This document shows positions 1 to 7,922 of a stretch of 64,000 nt of DNA, piece after piece. The stretch comes from Dokdonella sp041395345 (GTDB taxonomy: Bacteria > Pseudomonadota > Gammaproteobacteria > Xanthomonadales > Rhodanobacteraceae), in the NCBI RefSeq assembly GCF_041395345.1, contig NZ_JAWLAR010000011.1:62001-126000 (forward strand). The letters are read 5' to 3'. Numbering within the stretch: the stretch's first letter is position 1; the number at the start of each line of letters is the position of its first letter. The notes under the pieces were generated by a model, which was given only the letters and a program-made list of their open reading frames with translations, made no database searches and was not told the origin of the DNA. The position numbers and the translations under genes are program-made.

Positions 1-190
1 CCCGCAAGGGCGTTGCTGCCGCGCCGCGCTCGTAGGGCAGCGGCCACTGCAGAGGAATATCGCCAATCAGGGGCGAAGGCGCATCGCTGGCACTTGCAAC
101 GGGAAATGCAATGGCCAGACTTGCCGCCAGTGCGGTCCTGTGAAGCAGGCACCGACTGCGTTCACCGCCCTGGACAGCCGTGCAGCTCAT
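1..190 (-). CDS. Start of a secreted protein of unknown function, cut by the left edge
   Basis: An open frame begins at ATG 190 on the minus strand and runs off the left edge without a stop (63 codons visible). Residues about 10-35 look like a signal peptide: arginines and a histidine, then a hydrophobic core (TALAASLAIAFPVASA), a plausible cleavage after ASA, then a mature start SDAPSPLIGDIPLQWPLPY. No family is recognisable from this piece. It follows the phosphodiesterase gene on the same strand after a 69-base gap, so the two could be co-transcribed. No clear ribosome binding site precedes the ATG, so the start is uncertain. Confidence 0.5.
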   Translation of the reverse strand, partial: MSCTAVQGGERSRCLLHRTALAASLAIAFPVASASDAPSPLIGDIPLQWPLPYERGAAATPLR

Positions 191-259
191 TGGCACGTGG
201 CGTTCATGTCGGCACGACATGTGACTGGCAGCGAGTTGACGGGTTCGGCATGCGGGGAA

Positions 260-2278
260 TCATTTCGTTGCGGACAGGTCGATTGTATAGGTCGACATGC
301 CGTTGCCGGCAGCGCCTGCTTCGATGATCCCCTCAAGTCCGAGCCGAGCTGCAAGATCCAGCTTGTTGCTGGCCGAGCGGAACTCGACGGGTCCTGCGGT
401 TTGCACGGGAACGAAGCGCCAGGCCCGGTCGGCGCCATCTTGCTCGAAATCGAGTTTGCCTCGGCGCTCCATCCAATCCACGAGGATGCTGCGGCTCATG
501 TCGGGTGCGTTGAACAGGATCCTGGCACCACCGGTTCCAGGAAACCCGCCGCCGCCACTGGCGCGATAGCTGTTGGTTGCCAGGATGAACGGCTGGTCTG
601 ACGTGACTGCCTTGCCGTGGAACCGGAGATCGGTGATGCGCTCGCCAACCGGGCGGGTCAGGTCGATCGCATAGGTAATGCCGCCCTGGATCACGTCGAA
701 GTTGTAACTGGGCACTTTCTTGTTGACCAGTGGCTGCGCCTCGCCCAGCTTGGGGTCGATCTGGTTGAAGTAGCTCGCCGAGTGCTCCAGCCAGGCCTTG
801 ACCCCCGCGCCATCGAGTCTGACCGCGGCAACCGTATTGCTGTAGAGATACAGGTCGGCTGCGTTGCGGATGGCCAGTGGACCAGCGTCGATCACGGTGA
901 AATCATTGGGTCCGGCGAAGCCGACCTTGAATGGCGCCATCGCCGAGATCACCGGTACATCCTTCAGTTCGGGCATGAACTGGTCGACATACTTGCGCAC
1001 GTACTCGCGCTGGGCCGTATTGACCGGCTGGATCGCACTGACGTCACCGACCACGGCAAAATAGGTGGTCATCGGAAAATCGCTGCTGCCGATCGGTCGC
1101 GAGACATAGGCGATCGTCGACTGGTGTTCATCCGCCACTGCCTCGGCGATCGCCGGGTCCGGCATGATGGGCTTGCCGTCGGCGCCTCGGATGTTGCGCA
1201 CTTCGGAGTGCGTGTTCCCGGTATTGATCGACCATTGGCCATCGCGCCAGTCCAACGCCAGTTCAATCACGCCAAGACTCTTGCCCCACAGATTGCCCAT
1301 GACCGCCGGCTTGCCGTGGATGAATCCGCGGATGTTGTCGACTTCGGGCAACTGGTTGAATCGGGAGTCGACGTTTCCGGGATCAGGAAACGGCTGGTGC
1401 GAATGGCCCAGCAGCAGCACGTCGATCTCGGGCTCCTGGGCCAGATGCCAGTTTGCATTCTCCATGGTTTCCGAATACGCACGTGGATCGATGCCGCCAT
1501 GCGAAATGGCAACGATGATGTCGGCGCCTTCGGCGCGCAGGGCAGGGGCGTAGCGACGTGCGGCTTCAACGACACCCAAGGTGGTCACCCTGCCTTCAAG
1601 GTGCTTTTTGTCCCAGAGCATGATGGGCGGCGGGGTGAAGCCGATGATGCCGACCTTGATCGGAATCTCGATGGTTTCCCCTTCCGCGGTTTGTGCCTTG
1701 AGCGTACGGCTGAGCAAGGCCGTCGGCGGAAAGATCGGCTTGCCGTCCTCGCTGCCGATGACGTTGGCCAGTACCAGCGGGAATTCGGGTCCCTTGCAGG
1801 GAAGGCCGCCGACACCTTCGATGGCCATGTCCTGGTTGGTCACCTGAGCCAGAAAAGGCAGACCGAAGTTGAACTCGTGGTTGCCAATCGTGCCGCCGTC
1901 ATAGCCGAGGGCGTCCATGGCCTTGTACATGGCCAGCTTCTGATCGCAGGAAACCGGTTGGCCATGTGCCTGCCAGTCGGCCATGGCCGAGCCCTGAATG
2001 GTATCGCCGGCATCGAACAGCAGGGTGTTCGGGTACTCGGCTCGCGCCTCCTTGACCAGGGTGGCCATGCGCTCGAACCCGATCGAAGTATCTTCCGTCA
2101 ACCGATAGTAGTCGTAGCTGAGGATATTCGAGTGGATATCGGTCGATTCGAGGATGGCCAAGGTGGCGCGGGCGCTGCTTCCGGAAGAATTGTCGTCCTT
2201 CTGTTGCACCGTGCAGCCGACGGCGAACATGACTGGCAACAGAAAAGCGATTGCAAATCGGGCAGGTGAATGTGTCAT
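260..2278 (-). CDS. cpdB: 2',3'-cyclic-nucleotide 2'-phosphodiesterase/3'-nucleotidase, lipoprotein form
   Basis: A 672-residue protein of the 5'-nucleotidase/CpdB family, which hydrolyses 2',3'-cyclic nucleotides to 3'-nucleotides and then to nucleosides, normally in the periplasm. The metallophosphatase motifs are all present: TDIHSN at residues 46-51, DAGDTIQGS at 89-97, GNHEFNFG at 132-139 and GHSH near 290. The C-terminal half carries the substrate-binding domain (asparagine- and glycine-rich, ending in a NSYRASGGGGFPG stretch). The chosen start (ATG 2278) gives a leader with lipobox FAVGC, so the protein is probably lipid-anchored; an ATG eight codons upstream is possible but would blunt the leader. 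The length is close to that of E. coli CpdB. It is divergent from gltX. Confidence 0.85.
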   Translation of the reverse strand: MTHSPARFAIAFLLPVMFAVGCTVQQKDDNSSGSSARATLAILESTDIHSNILSYDYYRLTEDTSIGFERMATLVKEARAEYPNTLLFDAGDTIQGSAMADWQAHGQPVSCDQKLAMYKAMDALGYDGGTIGNHEFNFGLPFLAQVTNQDMAIEGVGGLPCKGPEFPLVLANVIGSEDGKPIFPPTALLSRTLKAQTAEGETIEIPIKVGIIGFTPPPIMLWDKKHLEGRVTTLGVVEAARRYAPALRAEGADIIVAISHGGIDPRAYSETMENANWHLAQEPEIDVLLLGHSHQPFPDPGNVDSRFNQLPEVDNIRGFIHGKPAVMGNLWGKSLGVIELALDWRDGQWSINTGNTHSEVRNIRGADGKPIMPDPAIAEAVADEHQSTIAYVSRPIGSSDFPMTTYFAVVGDVSAIQPVNTAQREYVRKYVDQFMPELKDVPVISAMAPFKVGFAGPNDFTVIDAGPLAIRNAADLYLYSNTVAAVRLDGAGVKAWLEHSASYFNQIDPKLGEAQPLVNKKVPSYNFDVIQGGITYAIDLTRPVGERITDLRFHGKAVTSDQPFILATNSYRASGGGGFPGTGGARILFNAPDMSRSILVDWMERRGKLDFEQDGADRAWRFVPVQTAGPVEFRSASNKLDLAARLGLEGIIEAGAAGNGMSTYTIDLSATK

Positions 2279-2563
2279 TCTGGCAGCGGGTTGGGAGACC
2301 ATCCGTTATCTTGCCTGCAGACCTTGCAACGTGGCTACCTTGCCGCCCGTGCTTGACCATCGATGGCCTTCTTCGGTCAAGGACTTGAATGCAAGTACGA
2401 CTGTGAATCGGGCCTGCAGAATGAGTCCCCTCCAGTTCTCTCCGCCCCGATCCAGACATGACGTTCACGCTGCGCAGGGCTTCCGCCCGGTCATGCGCAG
2501 GCGGGGCATGAGGTGCCGGATCTGCTACGCTTTCCGGCTTCGAATTCAATGCCTTGTTGATCC

Positions 2564-3967
2564 ATGACCGTCCGAACCCGTTTTGCCCCCAGTCCAACCG
2601 GCTTCCTGCACATCGGTGGCGCCCGCACCGCGCTCTATTGCTGGCTGGAGGCGCGCCATCGTGGTGGCGAATTCATCCTGCGCATAGAAGACACCGATCG
2701 CGAGCGCTCCACCCAGGAGGCCGTGCAGGCCATTCTGGATGGGATGAGCTGGCTGGGGCTCGATCACGACGAGGGGCCGTTCTACCAGACCTTGCGCATG
2801 GACCGGTACAAGCAGGTCGTCGAGGACCTGCTCAAGGCGGGCAAAGCCTACTACGCCTACGAATCGAAGGAAGAAATCGAGGCGATGCGTGCCGAAGCCA
2901 TGGAGAAAGGGCTCAAGCCGCGTTACAACGGCTACTACCGCGACCGCAACGAACCGTTCCGGGATGATCCGAATCGGGTGATCCGCTTCAAGAATCCGGC
3001 TTCCGGCAGTGTCGTCTTCGAAGACAAGGTCAAGGGTCGCATCGAATGGAACAACGAGGAGCTGGACGATCTTGTCCTGTTCCGCTCGGATGGCTTTCCT
3101 ACCTACAACTTCGCCGTGGTTGTCGATGATATCGACATGCGCATCAGCGAAGTCATTCGCGGCGACGACCACGTCAACAACACGCCACGCCAGATCAACG
3201 TCTACAACGCGCTGGGGGCCAGTGTCCCGACTTTTGCGCATCTGCCGATGATTCTCGGTCCGGACGGCCAGAAGCTCAGCAAGCGGCATGGTGCGGTTGG
3301 CGTCATGCAGTATCGCGATGACGGCTTCCTGCCGCATGCGTTGCTCAACTATCTGGTCCGCCTGGGCTGGTCGCATGGCGACCAGGAATTGTTCACGCGA
3401 GAGGAAATGATCGAGCTGTTCGATATCGGTCATGCCAACCGCGCAGCATCCCGTTTCGATCTCGAAAAGCTGTCCTGGATCAATCAGCAGTACATCAAGA
3501 ATGATGACCCGCTGGAACTGGTACCGCACTTCATCTGGCAGCTGCGCGCGCTGGGCATCGATCCTGATCAGGGGCCCGAGCCCCTCGATGTGATCGTCGC
3601 CTTGCGCGAACGCGCGCAGACACTCAAGGAAATGGCCGAGAAGGCGCAAGTCTGGTACGCGCCGCTGGAAAACTATGATGAGGCCGCCGTCAACAAGCAC
3701 CTCAAGTCGGCAACGGCCATTCCTGCCCTGCAGGCCGTCCATCAGCAATTGAGCGATACCCGGGACTGGTCGGTCGAAAACGTGCACGCGGCGATAGCAG
3801 CGGCAGCTGCGGCAATCGGCGAGGGCATGGGCAAGGTTGCCCAACCCCTGCGCGTGGCCATCACCGGGACCCAGGTGTCGCCGTCAATCGACCACACCGT
3901 GTTCCTGGCCGGGCGCGATCAGGCCCTGCAACGGGTCGAAGCAGCCATCGTTCGCGCGGAAGGCTGA
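2564..3967 (+). CDS. gltX: Glutamate-tRNA ligase
   Basis: Class I aminoacyl-tRNA synthetase of 467 residues, charging tRNA-Glu in the cytoplasm. The HIGH-type signature is PSPTGFLHIGGAR at residues 9-21 and the KMSKS-type loop is KLSKRHG near residues 237-243. The N-terminal catalytic domain, stem-contact region and C-terminal anticodon-binding domain together give the usual length for the bacterial enzyme. The ATG at 2564 sits directly before TVRTRFAPSPTG, the family's normal beginning. It is divergent from the cyclic phosphodiesterase, and a small zinc-ribbon membrane protein follows 70 bases downstream. Confidence 0.97.
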   Translation: MTVRTRFAPSPTGFLHIGGARTALYCWLEARHRGGEFILRIEDTDRERSTQEAVQAILDGMSWLGLDHDEGPFYQTLRMDRYKQVVEDLLKAGKAYYAYESKEEIEAMRAEAMEKGLKPRYNGYYRDRNEPFRDDPNRVIRFKNPASGSVVFEDKVKGRIEWNNEELDDLVLFRSDGFPTYNFAVVVDDIDMRISEVIRGDDHVNNTPRQINVYNALGASVPTFAHLPMILGPDGQKLSKRHGAVGVMQYRDDGFLPHALLNYLVRLGWSHGDQELFTREEMIELFDIGHANRAASRFDLEKLSWINQQYIKNDDPLELVPHFIWQLRALGIDPDQGPEPLDVIVALRERAQTLKEMAEKAQVWYAPLENYDEAAVNKHLKSATAIPALQAVHQQLSDTRDWSVENVHAAIAAAAAAIGEGMGKVAQPLRVAITGTQVSPSIDHTVFLAGRDQALQRVEAAIVRAEG

Positions 3968-4037
3968 TTGCGTGGCTGCGCTCGAATGCACATTGGGCGG
4001 GCTTGCCAGTCTCGACACTTCGGATCTGGAAGCCGTG

Positions 4038-4373
4038 ATGCAGATGAACGAGCTCTGTCTCAAGGTGCTGCTCGATCCAGGTCTCTGGGCCTGGATGACC
4101 GGAATCACCCTGGTCTGCGTACTCGGTGGATGGCTGATCGGCTGGATCAAGGGGCGCGTCGTTGCCGGTATCGTCTGGGGTGCCGTGTTGGGTCCGATCG
4201 GCTGGCTCATCGTGGCCCTGTCCAAGTCGCGCCTGCCGATTTGTCCGGAATGCGGCAAGGGCAATCCCGACAATGCGAGGGCTTGCCGCCATTGCGGCGT
4301 GAATTTGCGTCAGTCCGCGGAGCGATCTGCGCGATCCCGGCTCAAGGGCAATGACAGCGACGGCGCCTGGTAG
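4038..4373 (+). CDS. Small membrane protein with C-terminal zinc ribbon
   Basis: A 111-residue protein with two hydrophobic segments near the N-terminus (about residues 12-30 and 38-57), followed by a zinc-ribbon with two Cys pairs (CPEC and CRHC), and a basic, serine-rich tail. The function is unknown; zinc-ribbon membrane proteins of this kind are commonly annotated only by domain. The start at ATG 4038 is chosen because it begins just before the first hydrophobic segment; GTG 4035 and ATG 4044 are near-equivalent alternatives. A longer frame reaching back into gltX is unlikely to be used. It lies between gltX and zur on the same strand. Confidence 0.65.
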   Translation: MQMNELCLKVLLDPGLWAWMTGITLVCVLGGWLIGWIKGRVVAGIVWGAVLGPIGWLIVALSKSRLPICPECGKGNPDNARACRHCGVNLRQSAERSARSRLKGNDSDGAW

Positions 4374-4395
4374 GCCCCGGTGACGCAAGCAGCGG

Positions 4396-4404
4396 TGCTA
4401 AAAT
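4396..4404 (+). promoter_or_regulatory. Extended -10 promoter element for zur
   Basis: The sequence TGCTAAAAT fits an extended -10 element (TG, one base, then TAAAAT) 27 bases before the zur start codon. No good -35 hexamer is visible at the right spacing, which is tolerable for an extended -10 promoter. Confidence 0.4.
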
Positions 4405-4431
4405 CCCGGCATCGCCAATCATTCCGCATCC

Positions 4432-4923
4432 ATGCCCGCATCCGCGAAAAAATCACGCAGTCAGCATTCCCACAGCCATGATGCGGGCGCCTTTGTGCGC
4501 GAAGTATCCGAGGCCTGCGATCAGCGGGGTCTGCGCCTGACACCGATCCGGCTGCGAGTACTCGAACTGGTGGCGGCCTCGAAGCTGCCGGTCAAGGCCT
4601 ACGATCTGCTTGATGATCTGAAGGATGGCCCCGGGCTGGCGGCCCCGCCCACGGTCTACCGCGCGCTCGATTTCCTGCTGGAGCATGGATTCATTCACAA
4701 GCTCGAATCCATCAATGCCTTTGTCGGATGCCACCATCCGGGTGAAGCGCATCAGGTGCCGTTCCTGATCTGCGACCGCTGTTCGAGTGCTGCCGAAATC
4801 TGCGATGAAGGCGTGGCGAGTCTGCTCAATGCGCAGGCCAGGGACCGGGGTTTCACCCCCGCCGCGCAGACGCTGGAAGTGCACGGGTTGTGTGCTGCCT
4901 GCAACAAGGCGAAGTCGCCCTGA
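4432..4923 (+). CDS. zur: Fur-family zinc uptake regulator Zur
   Basis: A 163-residue Fur-family repressor. The N-terminal winged helix includes the recognition helix APPTVYRALDFLLEHG (residues 71-86). The C-terminal part has the metal-binding features of the zinc branch: a CHHPGEAH cluster (100-107), and the structural zinc Cys pairs CDRC (114-117) and CAAC (154-157). A short His-rich N-terminal tail (HSHSH) is unusual but seen in zinc proteins. Known Zur proteins bind DNA when loaded with zinc and shut off uptake genes. The assignment as Zur rather than Fur rests on these motifs and on the Zur box and TonB receptor next door. Confidence 0.88.
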   Translation: MPASAKKSRSQHSHSHDAGAFVREVSEACDQRGLRLTPIRLRVLELVAASKLPVKAYDLLDDLKDGPGLAAPPTVYRALDFLLEHGFIHKLESINAFVGCHHPGEAHQVPFLICDRCSSAAEICDEGVASLLNAQARDRGFTPAAQTLEVHGLCAACNKAKSP

Positions 4924-5079
4924 TTTTTCATCCTTGATGGCTTGATTTCGTGCTGCAGGAATTACCGCGCTGCTATGGGCCGAGCGCGTTTTTCTTTTCG
5001 CAATCGAGAGAAAGTGCCGTGCGCGAATGAGGGTGCTCGCTTGCGTCGATCCTGCGCTTGGGACGTACCCGCACCCCAG

Positions 5080-5100
5080 CCCTCTCCCGAGGGGAGAGGG
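5080..5100. repeat. Short hairpin repeat between zur and the TonB receptor
   Basis: CCCTCTCCC and GGGAGAGGG form a 9-bp stem with a 3-base loop, set in an ACCCCAGCCCTCTCCC context that is a frequent dispersed intergenic motif in proteobacteria. It lies between two convergent genes. It may end zur transcription, although no T-run follows. Confidence 0.45.
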
Positions 5101-5168
5101 AGGCAAGCCACTGCTCATTCAACCCTTGCCCGAAGAGCGAGGGAGTCGAACGCCTGTATTCAGCCTGC

Positions 5169-5192
5169 AACCCGGCGCACAAACGCCGGGTT
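5169..5192 (-). terminator. Hairpin at the 3' end of the TonB receptor gene
   Basis: AACCCGGCG and CGCCGGGTT form a perfect 9-bp stem with a 6-base loop, 7 bases beyond the receptor's stop codon. There is no clear U-run on the minus strand, so it may be a processing/stability hairpin or a weak intrinsic terminator. Confidence 0.5.
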
Positions 5193-5199
5193 GGTCAAG

Positions 5200-7263
5200 T
5201 CAGAAAAACGCGCGGATTCCCAATGCGACCGAGCGGCCAGGCAAGGGGGCGACATCCTTGATGAAGGACGTAGACAGGCGGGCCGTCTCGTTGCCGAGGT
5301 TGGTGGCATCAAGAAACGCCTCCCAACTTACTCGCTGATCCGCATTGAACGTGTAACTCAGGTGCGCGTTGACCAGCGTGAACGCTGCCGTCTCGGTTTC
5401 ATAATCCGGTACGTCGTCCTGCTTGAAATAGTGCGCAAGACCGATATTGGCCCGCCAGGCATCGGAGTTCCAGTAGAGATCGAGTCCCGCTCTGGCTGGT
5501 GCAATTCTCGGCAGCTCGCCACCATCGGTGAGATACGCATTGACCGTATCGCCCCAAACCCTCAGCAGATAAACGCCGCTGGGTCCGCTCGAAAGCTGGA
5601 TCTTGGCTTCGCCTTCGAAGCCGTTGAACTTTGCGTTCGCCTGAGTCCATTGACGTACGGGGAGGTCGTCTTCGATATCTCCTGTGTCGTCCAGATAGAT
5701 GAAATCATCGAATCGATTGGTGTAGGCCGCCAGATTGACTTCAACCGTGTCGCCGTGAAAATGCAGGCCAAGTTCGAGCTGATTCGCGGTCTCCTCGTTC
5801 AGATCCGCATCGCCGATTTCGAATGCGCCGGTCGCCAGATGTGGACCATTGGCAAACAGCTCTTCTTCTGCTGGCGCGCGCTCGGCGCGATCCAGATTGG
5901 CGGTCATGTGCCACTCATCGGTAAACCGGTAACTGGCCCCGGCGGACAGGCTGAAGGGGTTGAAATCCCTCTTTGGCCCGTCATCAGGCTCACTCGACTG
6001 GCTGTCGATTCGAGCGCCGAGCTCCAGGCCGAAATTGCCGAAGTCCTTTTGTTCAAGGACGAACAGGCCAAGGCCCTTGGTGGTTGTCCTGGGTACGAAC
6101 GCCTCGTCGCCGATTGCTTCGAACGTACGATCCAGGAATTGCAGGCCGACCGCACCTTTCCAGCCCGATGCGTCATTGTGGACAAGCTCGATGCGTCCCT
6201 CATTGCCGTCGTTGTTGAAGACGGTCCCAACCTCGTCACCCTCGAACTCGGTATGGGTGTAGTCGATGTGCCCGAAGCTGAATCGCAGGCTGTTGAAACC
6301 GGGCATCGGATCGGTCAGTTCGCCCTTGAGGTCATAGCGAGTCTGCGCCAGTTTCAGGGTAACCGGGCCTTCTTCTTCATCTCCGGGTTCGGCCGGATTG
6401 CCGTAATTGTCGAGATAGCGAGAAACGGCGAGGCCCACATAGCCGCGATCGCCAATCCAGGAGGCGCCGATTGCGCCGGACTCGGTGTCAAGAAAACTGT
6501 TGGCCAGGGTACCGCCAGGAATGCTGTAGTCGTTCGCATTTCGCTTGGCCCCATCGACATGAATTGCAAATCCCCCGGTGCCTGCGTCCAGTCGGAACAT
6601 GCCAGTTCCGCTGTCATCCGCGCTGGCCCCGCGAAGCTCGCCGCGTCCGCTGAGTCCATTCTCGGGAATGGCTTGCGGAACTCGGCCATCCACAACATTG
6701 ACCACGCCACCAATGGCTCCCGAGCCGTAGAGCAGGGTTGAAGGCCCCTTGAGGACTTCGATCTGGTCTGCAAGAAAGGGTTCGATGGCGACAGCATGAT
6801 CCTGGCTCACGTTCGAAACGTCGCCTGAACTGAGTCCATTGGACAGAACCGCCACTCGCGATCCTTCCTGTCCGCGAATAACCGGCCTGCCTACGCCGGC
6901 ACCGAATGAGGTGGTCTGGATTCCCAACTCGTTTGCCAGGGTTTCGCCGATGGTTGCCGCTTTGGCATCGTCCAGGTCCGAACCTCTCAGCATTACAACG
7001 GGCGTGATGATCTCGTCGATGCCCAGTTGCATCGGAAAGGCGTTGACCACGACGCTCGGCAAGGTGCCGTCTTTTTCTTCTTGCTTGCCCGGCTGAACAG
7101 ACTTGTCCTCTTCGGAGCTGGAATCTGGCCCGGACCCGACGACCACGTCTGGTGAGGCGGCGGTTTCCGCGCGGACGGGCAGGGGCATCACTATCGCGAT
7201 TGCGACAGCGATGGCTGATGCCAGTGGAAGCCTCGATATCGGTGATCTGGCGCTTGTATTCAT
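5200..7263 (-). CDS. znuD: TonB-dependent outer-membrane receptor, probable zinc receptor ZnuD
   Basis: A 687-residue TonB-dependent receptor. A signal peptide (ASAIAVAIAIVMPLPVRAE) is followed by an acidic linker, a possible TonB box (PSVVVNA), a plug domain with the usual VIRGQEG and VLKGPSTLLYGSGAIGGVVNV motifs, and a long beta-barrel ending in the aromatic FF terminus typical of outer-membrane barrels. The start at ATG 7263 is preferred; the upstream in-frame extension does not resemble a leader. A Zur-box palindrome lies 28 bases upstream, and zur itself is the convergent neighbour, so zinc is the probable substrate. The barrel has acid-rich loops (for example GDEEEG) rather than the His-rich loops known from Neisseria ZnuD; heme or another metal cannot be fully excluded. 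Confidence 0.85.
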   Translation of the reverse strand: MNTSARSPISRLPLASAIAVAIAIVMPLPVRAETAASPDVVVGSGPDSSSEEDKSVQPGKQEEKDGTLPSVVVNAFPMQLGIDEIITPVVMLRGSDLDDAKAATIGETLANELGIQTTSFGAGVGRPVIRGQEGSRVAVLSNGLSSGDVSNVSQDHAVAIEPFLADQIEVLKGPSTLLYGSGAIGGVVNVVDGRVPQAIPENGLSGRGELRGASADDSGTGMFRLDAGTGGFAIHVDGAKRNANDYSIPGGTLANSFLDTESGAIGASWIGDRGYVGLAVSRYLDNYGNPAEPGDEEEGPVTLKLAQTRYDLKGELTDPMPGFNSLRFSFGHIDYTHTEFEGDEVGTVFNNDGNEGRIELVHNDASGWKGAVGLQFLDRTFEAIGDEAFVPRTTTKGLGLFVLEQKDFGNFGLELGARIDSQSSEPDDGPKRDFNPFSLSAGASYRFTDEWHMTANLDRAERAPAEEELFANGPHLATGAFEIGDADLNEETANQLELGLHFHGDTVEVNLAAYTNRFDDFIYLDDTGDIEDDLPVRQWTQANAKFNGFEGEAKIQLSSGPSGVYLLRVWGDTVNAYLTDGGELPRIAPARAGLDLYWNSDAWRANIGLAHYFKQDDVPDYETETAAFTLVNAHLSYTFNADQRVSWEAFLDATNLGNETARLSTSFIKDVAPLPGRSVALGIRAFF

Positions 7264-7290
7264 GATGGTTGTCGGGTTTGAAGTTGTGAC

Positions 7291-7303
7291 GTTATAATAT
7301 AAC
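7291..7303. promoter_or_regulatory. Zur box in the znuD/merC-like divergent promoter
   Basis: GTTATAATATAAC is a perfect palindrome matching the core of the gammaproteobacterial Zur operator. It lies between the receptor start (7263) and the divergent MerC-like gene. On the minus strand a TTGACC hexamer (7326-7321) sits 17 bases before a GTTATA hexamer inside the operator, so bound Zur would block the receptor promoter. An additional half-site ATATAAC follows at 7304-7310. Confidence 0.82.
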
Positions 7304-7439
7304 ATATAACCGTGAGCTCGGGTCAAGCCGAACTCCCGCTCCCATTCCATTCGAGCGAGGCATGCTGATGCTTGCGCTATTCTTCAAATCAATGAACCTT
7401 CCACGAGCCAACGATCCGCAAAAGGTCAATCCTGATGCG

Positions 7440-7844
7440 ATGCGAAAGACCGGAATCGACCAGCGCATTGATCGCTTCGGGGCGTTCGCCTCGATGCTCT
7501 GCGCCGTGCACTGCGCCTTGTTGCCGGTGGTCTTTGGTGTGCTGCCGGCGCTCGGCCTGGGCTTTCTCGCCAACCACGCCTATGAGCAGGCATTCGTCGG
7601 CTTCGCGATCCTGCTGGCGTCCGTCAGTCTCTGGTTTGGTCTGCGCAAGCACGGCAGCTATCTGGCGTTTCTGTTTCTCGTGCCCGGAATCATCCTGCTC
7701 GTTGTCGGCGTACTGATCGGATCCGATCATGAGAACAGCGGCCACGCGCTGATCGTCAGCATCGGCGGCACCCTGGTGGCCGTTTCCCATCTGGCCAACT
7801 TGCGCCTTGGCCATGTGCACGGGCCGAACTGCGACCACGTTTGA
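7440..7844 (+). CDS. MerC-domain inner-membrane protein
   Basis: A 134-residue protein with four predicted transmembrane helices and the MerC-type metal motif in helix 1: C21-A-V-H24-C25 followed by ALLPV. The C-terminal tail is rich in possible ligands (HLANLRLGHVHGPNCDHV). MerC proteins move mercuric ion across the inner membrane, but no mer genes are nearby; the placement next to a Zur box suggests zinc. An in-frame ATG at 7362 would add 26 residues, and ATG 7368 has a GAGG upstream, so the start is open; 7440 fits the family length. It is divergent from the receptor and followed 78 bases later by the CDF exporter. Confidence 0.75.
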   Translation: MRKTGIDQRIDRFGAFASMLCAVHCALLPVVFGVLPALGLGFLANHAYEQAFVGFAILLASVSLWFGLRKHGSYLAFLFLVPGIILLVVGVLIGSDHENSGHALIVSIGGTLVAVSHLANLRLGHVHGPNCDHV

Positions 7845-7922
7845 TCTGCGCGGACCCGGCGTGATTGTGTAACCCCGGCTTGCCTGACTAGCATGGCTGG
7901 ATTGACTACCTGATCGGCGCGC

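Noticed and set aside
617..2269. Long open frame opposite the cyclic phosphodiesterase gene
   Set aside because: It is antisense to a well-conserved gene with all motifs; the translation is rich in Arg, His, Val and Asp without any domain, as expected of a high-G+C shadow frame.
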